Under the pieces are notes generated by a model that saw nothing but the letters and a program-made list of their open reading frames with translations, was not told the DNA's origin and did no database searches. A DNA stretch of 16,780 nucleotides from Acidobacteriota bacterium (GTDB lineage: Bacteria > Acidobacteriota > Terriglobia > Terriglobales > Acidobacteriaceae): positions 1-16,780 of the forward strand of contig JAEZPW010000443.1 in assembly GCA_023441255.1 (NCBI GenBank). The letters run 5' to 3'. The position numbers and the translations under genes are program-made. Shown piece after piece: positions 14,864-16,780 of this stretch (positions within the stretch are counted from its first letter, which is position 1; each line of letters opens with the position of its first letter).

Positions 14864-14869
14864 CCTCTT
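14864..14869 (-). promoter_or_regulatory. Shine-Dalgarno overlapping the methyltransferase stop
   Basis: The minus strand reads TGAAGAGG TCAC GTG. AAGAGG begins with the last base of the methyltransferase TGA and lies 4 bases before the GTG of the DUF262 gene. This fixes the GTG start and implies coupled translation. Confidence 0.75.
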
Positions 14870-16161
14870 CACTGTTTAAACATGACTACGACGGATTCCG
14901 TTGCCGTTGTGGACGTTCGGTACGTTTTCGCATACTTGTGCACACTGCACATCGTCCTGCGTGAAGCAAAGTCAACCTTGGTTGTGGTTGACATTCCAGC
15001 ACTCTTCCCCATCTCGGTCACTATGGTCGCAAGATCAACGCGAACATCCTTGAAATACGAGTCTTGAACGACCACCGCTGCCGGTCTACCTGACTGAAGT
15101 ACGCGCGCGATTTCTGCCATAGAGTGCCTCAGCCCGTCGAAGTACTGAAGATATGTTTTGAGGTAGTAGGATTTGGCAGCCTTCGATGGATGCGAGCCTA
15201 TCTTCTCCAGCAACTCGGCACAGGTGGGTCCCAATCCTTCTGTCGTGATAGGAAGATTCACGCTGATGGTTGATGTACCTAGCATACGATCGCGCAGAGG
15301 TTTCAACTCCGAGCGCACATCCATTCCCAGCACGGCCAGTTCGGGCGAAGTTGTAACCGCGTAATCTATCCGTGTGCAGTACGGCGGAGAAGTAAGTACA
15401 GCAGCGACTGAACCACTTTTGAGTGGAAGATCTGTGGATGACGCGATATCGATGTCGCAGCGCACGCTACTCACCGGTGGACGAGATTCAAGCGCCGGCA
15501 GCATCGATGCAATCGCAAAGTGGAATCCTGCCATGATGTCGTCGGCCTGAGCGTCAACTTTCAGGTCGGAGTCGCGAAATTTTAGCCACGTTGGATTCGA
15601 CGTTCTAAAACGTCCGAGCAGGGATCTCACCACCTTGAACAGCCCCGTGTAGAAGAACGCCGCTAGATCTGAGATGGAAGATAACGACTCGAGGTCTACA
15701 ATTCGAATATAGGAAGCGTGGCATACCAGGAGCCGTTGGATGGCCGCTTCCAAGTGCCTTAGCGTCTCAGCAGCATCCCGCGTGAACCAGTTTTCTAGCG
15801 GCTCAGGTGTTGGCACATTGCACGATCGAGTGCCCGCTGTCTGGCAAACCTCGGCGGTGAGACTTCGAATACTCCCTAGGACGCCTGAATGAAGTTTACG
15901 GGCCTTCGCAACAATGACTGCTGCCGGATTTAGATCGTATCCAAGTGCTGAGATGCCACGGTCTTGTGCGACCTGGGTTGTTGTGCCGGACCCATTCCAA
16001 GGGTCAAGAGCGACCCCATCCTTTGGGATAGCGAGGGTTCGCAACATGTCTTCCACAAACAGCGGCGAGTAGGCAGCATAGTAGTCGTACCAACCAGCGG
16101 TTCCGACGAGATCACCGCGCCTTCGCTTCGGGGTCCGCAACGCTTCTGTTTGCCTGGACAT
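14869..16161 (-). CDS. DNA methyltransferase (N4-cytosine or N6-adenine, SPPY type)
   Basis: This 430-residue protein begins at ATG 16161; an in-frame TGA nine bases... upstream (16167-16165) fixes the start region. The cofactor motif is ALDPWNGSGTTTQVAQDRG (D53-P-W-N-G-S-G-T60) followed by GYDLNPAAVIVAKAR (D76), which binds S-adenosylmethionine. The catalytic motif is TSPPYCTRIDYAV (S258-P-P-Y261); SPPY usually means an amino-methyltransferase, often N4-cytosine. Motif I precedes the catalytic motif by about 200 residues, a stretch (about 95-235) that could hold target recognition. After it, GRPAAVVVQDSYFKDVRVDL (358-377) resembles the later core strands. An RNA target (Trm11-like enzymes share the architecture) is less likely but not excluded. 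It leads the operon with the DUF262 and HEPN genes. No restriction endonuclease is recognisable nearby. Confidence 0.85.
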   Translation of the reverse strand: MSRQTEALRTPKRRRGDLVGTAGWYDYYAAYSPLFVEDMLRTLAIPKDGVALDPWNGSGTTTQVAQDRGISALGYDLNPAAVIVAKARKLHSGVLGSIRSLTAEVCQTAGTRSCNVPTPEPLENWFTRDAAETLRHLEAAIQRLLVCHASYIRIVDLESLSSISDLAAFFYTGLFKVVRSLLGRFRTSNPTWLKFRDSDLKVDAQADDIMAGFHFAIASMLPALESRPPVSSVRCDIDIASSTDLPLKSGSVAAVLTSPPYCTRIDYAVTTSPELAVLGMDVRSELKPLRDRMLGTSTISVNLPITTEGLGPTCAELLEKIGSHPSKAAKSYYLKTYLQYFDGLRHSMAEIARVLQSGRPAAVVVQDSYFKDVRVDLATIVTEMGKSAGMSTTTKVDFASRRTMCSVHKYAKTYRTSTTATESVVVMFKQ

Positions 16162-16467
16162 GAGTCATTCTTTATCGCGGCGCGTAGTTGTTCAAGCACG
16201 ATGTCGGCCCGCAGTGCCTGACGCTACACGCCTTAGCAAATGTGCCCCTTCCTTCTACCGCATTTTCTTGTTCCGTTTTCGTAAATTTCACAGTCTCGCC
16301 GTTCACATCCGGCAATTCCCTGCTACATTCATTTCGCGATGACCGAGCGGCGCTTCCGCCGACGGTCGTCCCGAAGCCGGACGGGCGTACTGCTCCCGTG
16401 ACGAGTCGCTAAACTTCACGTTGTCCTGGTTCGGCCCGAAGGTAAGATCTAGTCGGATTGTAATGGT

Positions 16468-16481
16468 ATCTCGCGCGAGAT
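16468..16481. promoter_or_regulatory. Perfect 14-bp palindrome, possible operator
   Basis: ATCTCGCGCGAGAT is its own reverse complement. It lies about 300 bases upstream of the methyltransferase start in gene-free DNA. GGTAAGAT occurs on both sides (16441-16448 and 16497-16504). A regulator-binding site is possible; distance from any called gene weakens the case. Confidence 0.3.
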
Positions 16482-16633
16482 TTAAGTGTTTTGAACGGTA
16501 AGATTTCGCCGGAAAAGGCGGGGCCGGGGGGAGACAGTGGCGAACTGGTAATCTGCGCCGCTCGTCTTCACACGCGCGCTTATACAGTGCCCCCCGCGGA
16601 TCACGACGGCGAACATCCATGGACGCTCAACCT

Positions 16634-16670
16634 ACGTCTGCTGACTGCGGCAGACGTGAGGCACCGTCGA
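16634..16670 (+). repeat. Degenerate family B hairpin
   Basis: ACGTCTGC (16634-16641) pairs with GCAGACGT (16650-16657), followed by GAGGCACCGTCGA. Bases 16651-16670 agree with the end of the family-B copy at 12921-12940 at 15 of 20 positions and in the same orientation. It lies on the far side of the methyltransferase operon from that copy. Confidence 0.45.
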
Positions 16671-16709
16671 CTCGCGGGACGATGCTTTGACAGTTCGCCC
16701 CAAAAAAGA

Positions 16710-16737
16710 AGCCCCTGGCAAATCGCCGGGGGCTTTT
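16710..16737. terminator. Bidirectional intrinsic terminator
   Basis: AGCCCCTGGC (16710-16719), loop AAATC, GCCGGGGGCT (16725-16734) form a 10-bp stem with one G-T wobble. The plus side ends in TTTT, the minus side in a longer TTCTTTTTTG run. No called gene ends here on the plus strand, and a minus gene would have to lie to the right of the window. Confidence 0.7.
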
Positions 16738-16755
16738 CCGTGAGGAGGGAAAACG

Positions 16756-16780
16756 ATGCTGCGGACTACCAGAGGTGGAG
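16756..16780 (+). CDS. Possible start of a gene cut by the window edge
   Basis: ATG at 16756 is preceded by AGGAGG at 16743-16748 with a 7-base spacer, the best plus-strand Shine-Dalgarno in this region. Only eight codons (MLRTTRGG) are visible, so neither family nor even coding status can be judged. The terminator hairpin just upstream would lie in its leader, which makes either an attenuated leader or a chance match possible. Confidence 0.3.

Larger units (their letters stand above)
16162..16755. other. Intergenic region upstream of the three-gene operon
   Basis: 594 bases without a supported gene. The part next to 16161 should carry the operon promoter; a TTGAAC (16196-16191) and TAAAGA (16175-16170) are present at a short 15-base spacing and are not convincing. 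Further right lie a 14-bp palindrome, a degenerate family-B hairpin and a terminator. A minus open frame at 16303-16620 is Arg/Pro-rich without domains and is not called. A small RNA ending at the terminator is possible but unproven. Confidence 0.5.

Noticed and set aside
16303..16620. 105-codon minus-strand open frame upstream of the methyltransferase
   Set aside because: Arg/Pro-rich, no domain, no clear Shine-Dalgarno, crosses the 14-bp palindrome.
12770..16670. Family-B repeats as phage or ICE attachment sites
   Set aside because: No integrase, no tRNA, and the same element also lies at 10334-10363 well outside; more likely dispersed repeats.

Overview
The window looks like a GC-rich chromosome segment from a soil-type bacterium, most probably an acidobacterium. 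I infer this from the style of the secreted BNR-repeat and TPR proteins and from four families of short palindromic repeats between genes; no marker gene proves it. No rRNA, tRNA, CRISPR array or transposase was seen.

Layout. Bases 1-2626 (minus) hold the start of a very large secreted BNR/Asp-box beta-propeller protein. It begins at TTG behind a strong Shine-Dalgarno, has a CRP-like site upstream, and runs off the left edge. After a repeat-bearing gap, bases 3196-7580 (plus) hold a two-gene, translationally overlapping unit. The first gene is a double-domain activator of the 2-hydroxyacyl-CoA dehydratase type with a DUF2229 tail, and the second is its COG3581-type partner. A hairpin terminator separates this from a convergent pair, an STAS-domain protein and a small two-helix membrane protein (8407-7683, minus). 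Bases 8489-10283 (plus) carry a small unrecognised protein and glgC, ADP-glucose pyrophosphorylase for glycogen synthesis. A secreted TPR protein (minus), a secreted small NTF2/DUF4440-like protein and a lone BRCT-domain protein follow. Bases about 11900-13000 are dense in dispersed repeats.

Bases 16161-13037 (minus) hold the most interesting unit, a compact three-gene operon. In order it encodes a DNA methyltransferase with SPPY and DPWNGSGT motifs, a DUF262 (ParB/sulfiredoxin-fold) protein, and a MAE_28990-type HEPN protein with an R-x4-H ribonuclease motif. The first junction is a 9-bp gap in which the Shine-Dalgarno overlaps the previous stop, and the second is an ATGA overlap. The genes are visibly less GC-rich than the neighbourhood and lie between repeat copies. 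I read this as a candidate defence or abortive-infection module (modification, sensor, RNase effector). The assembly is inference; the domain motifs and gene coupling are seen directly. The right end has about 590 bases without a supported gene, then a bidirectional terminator hairpin and possibly the start of one more gene.
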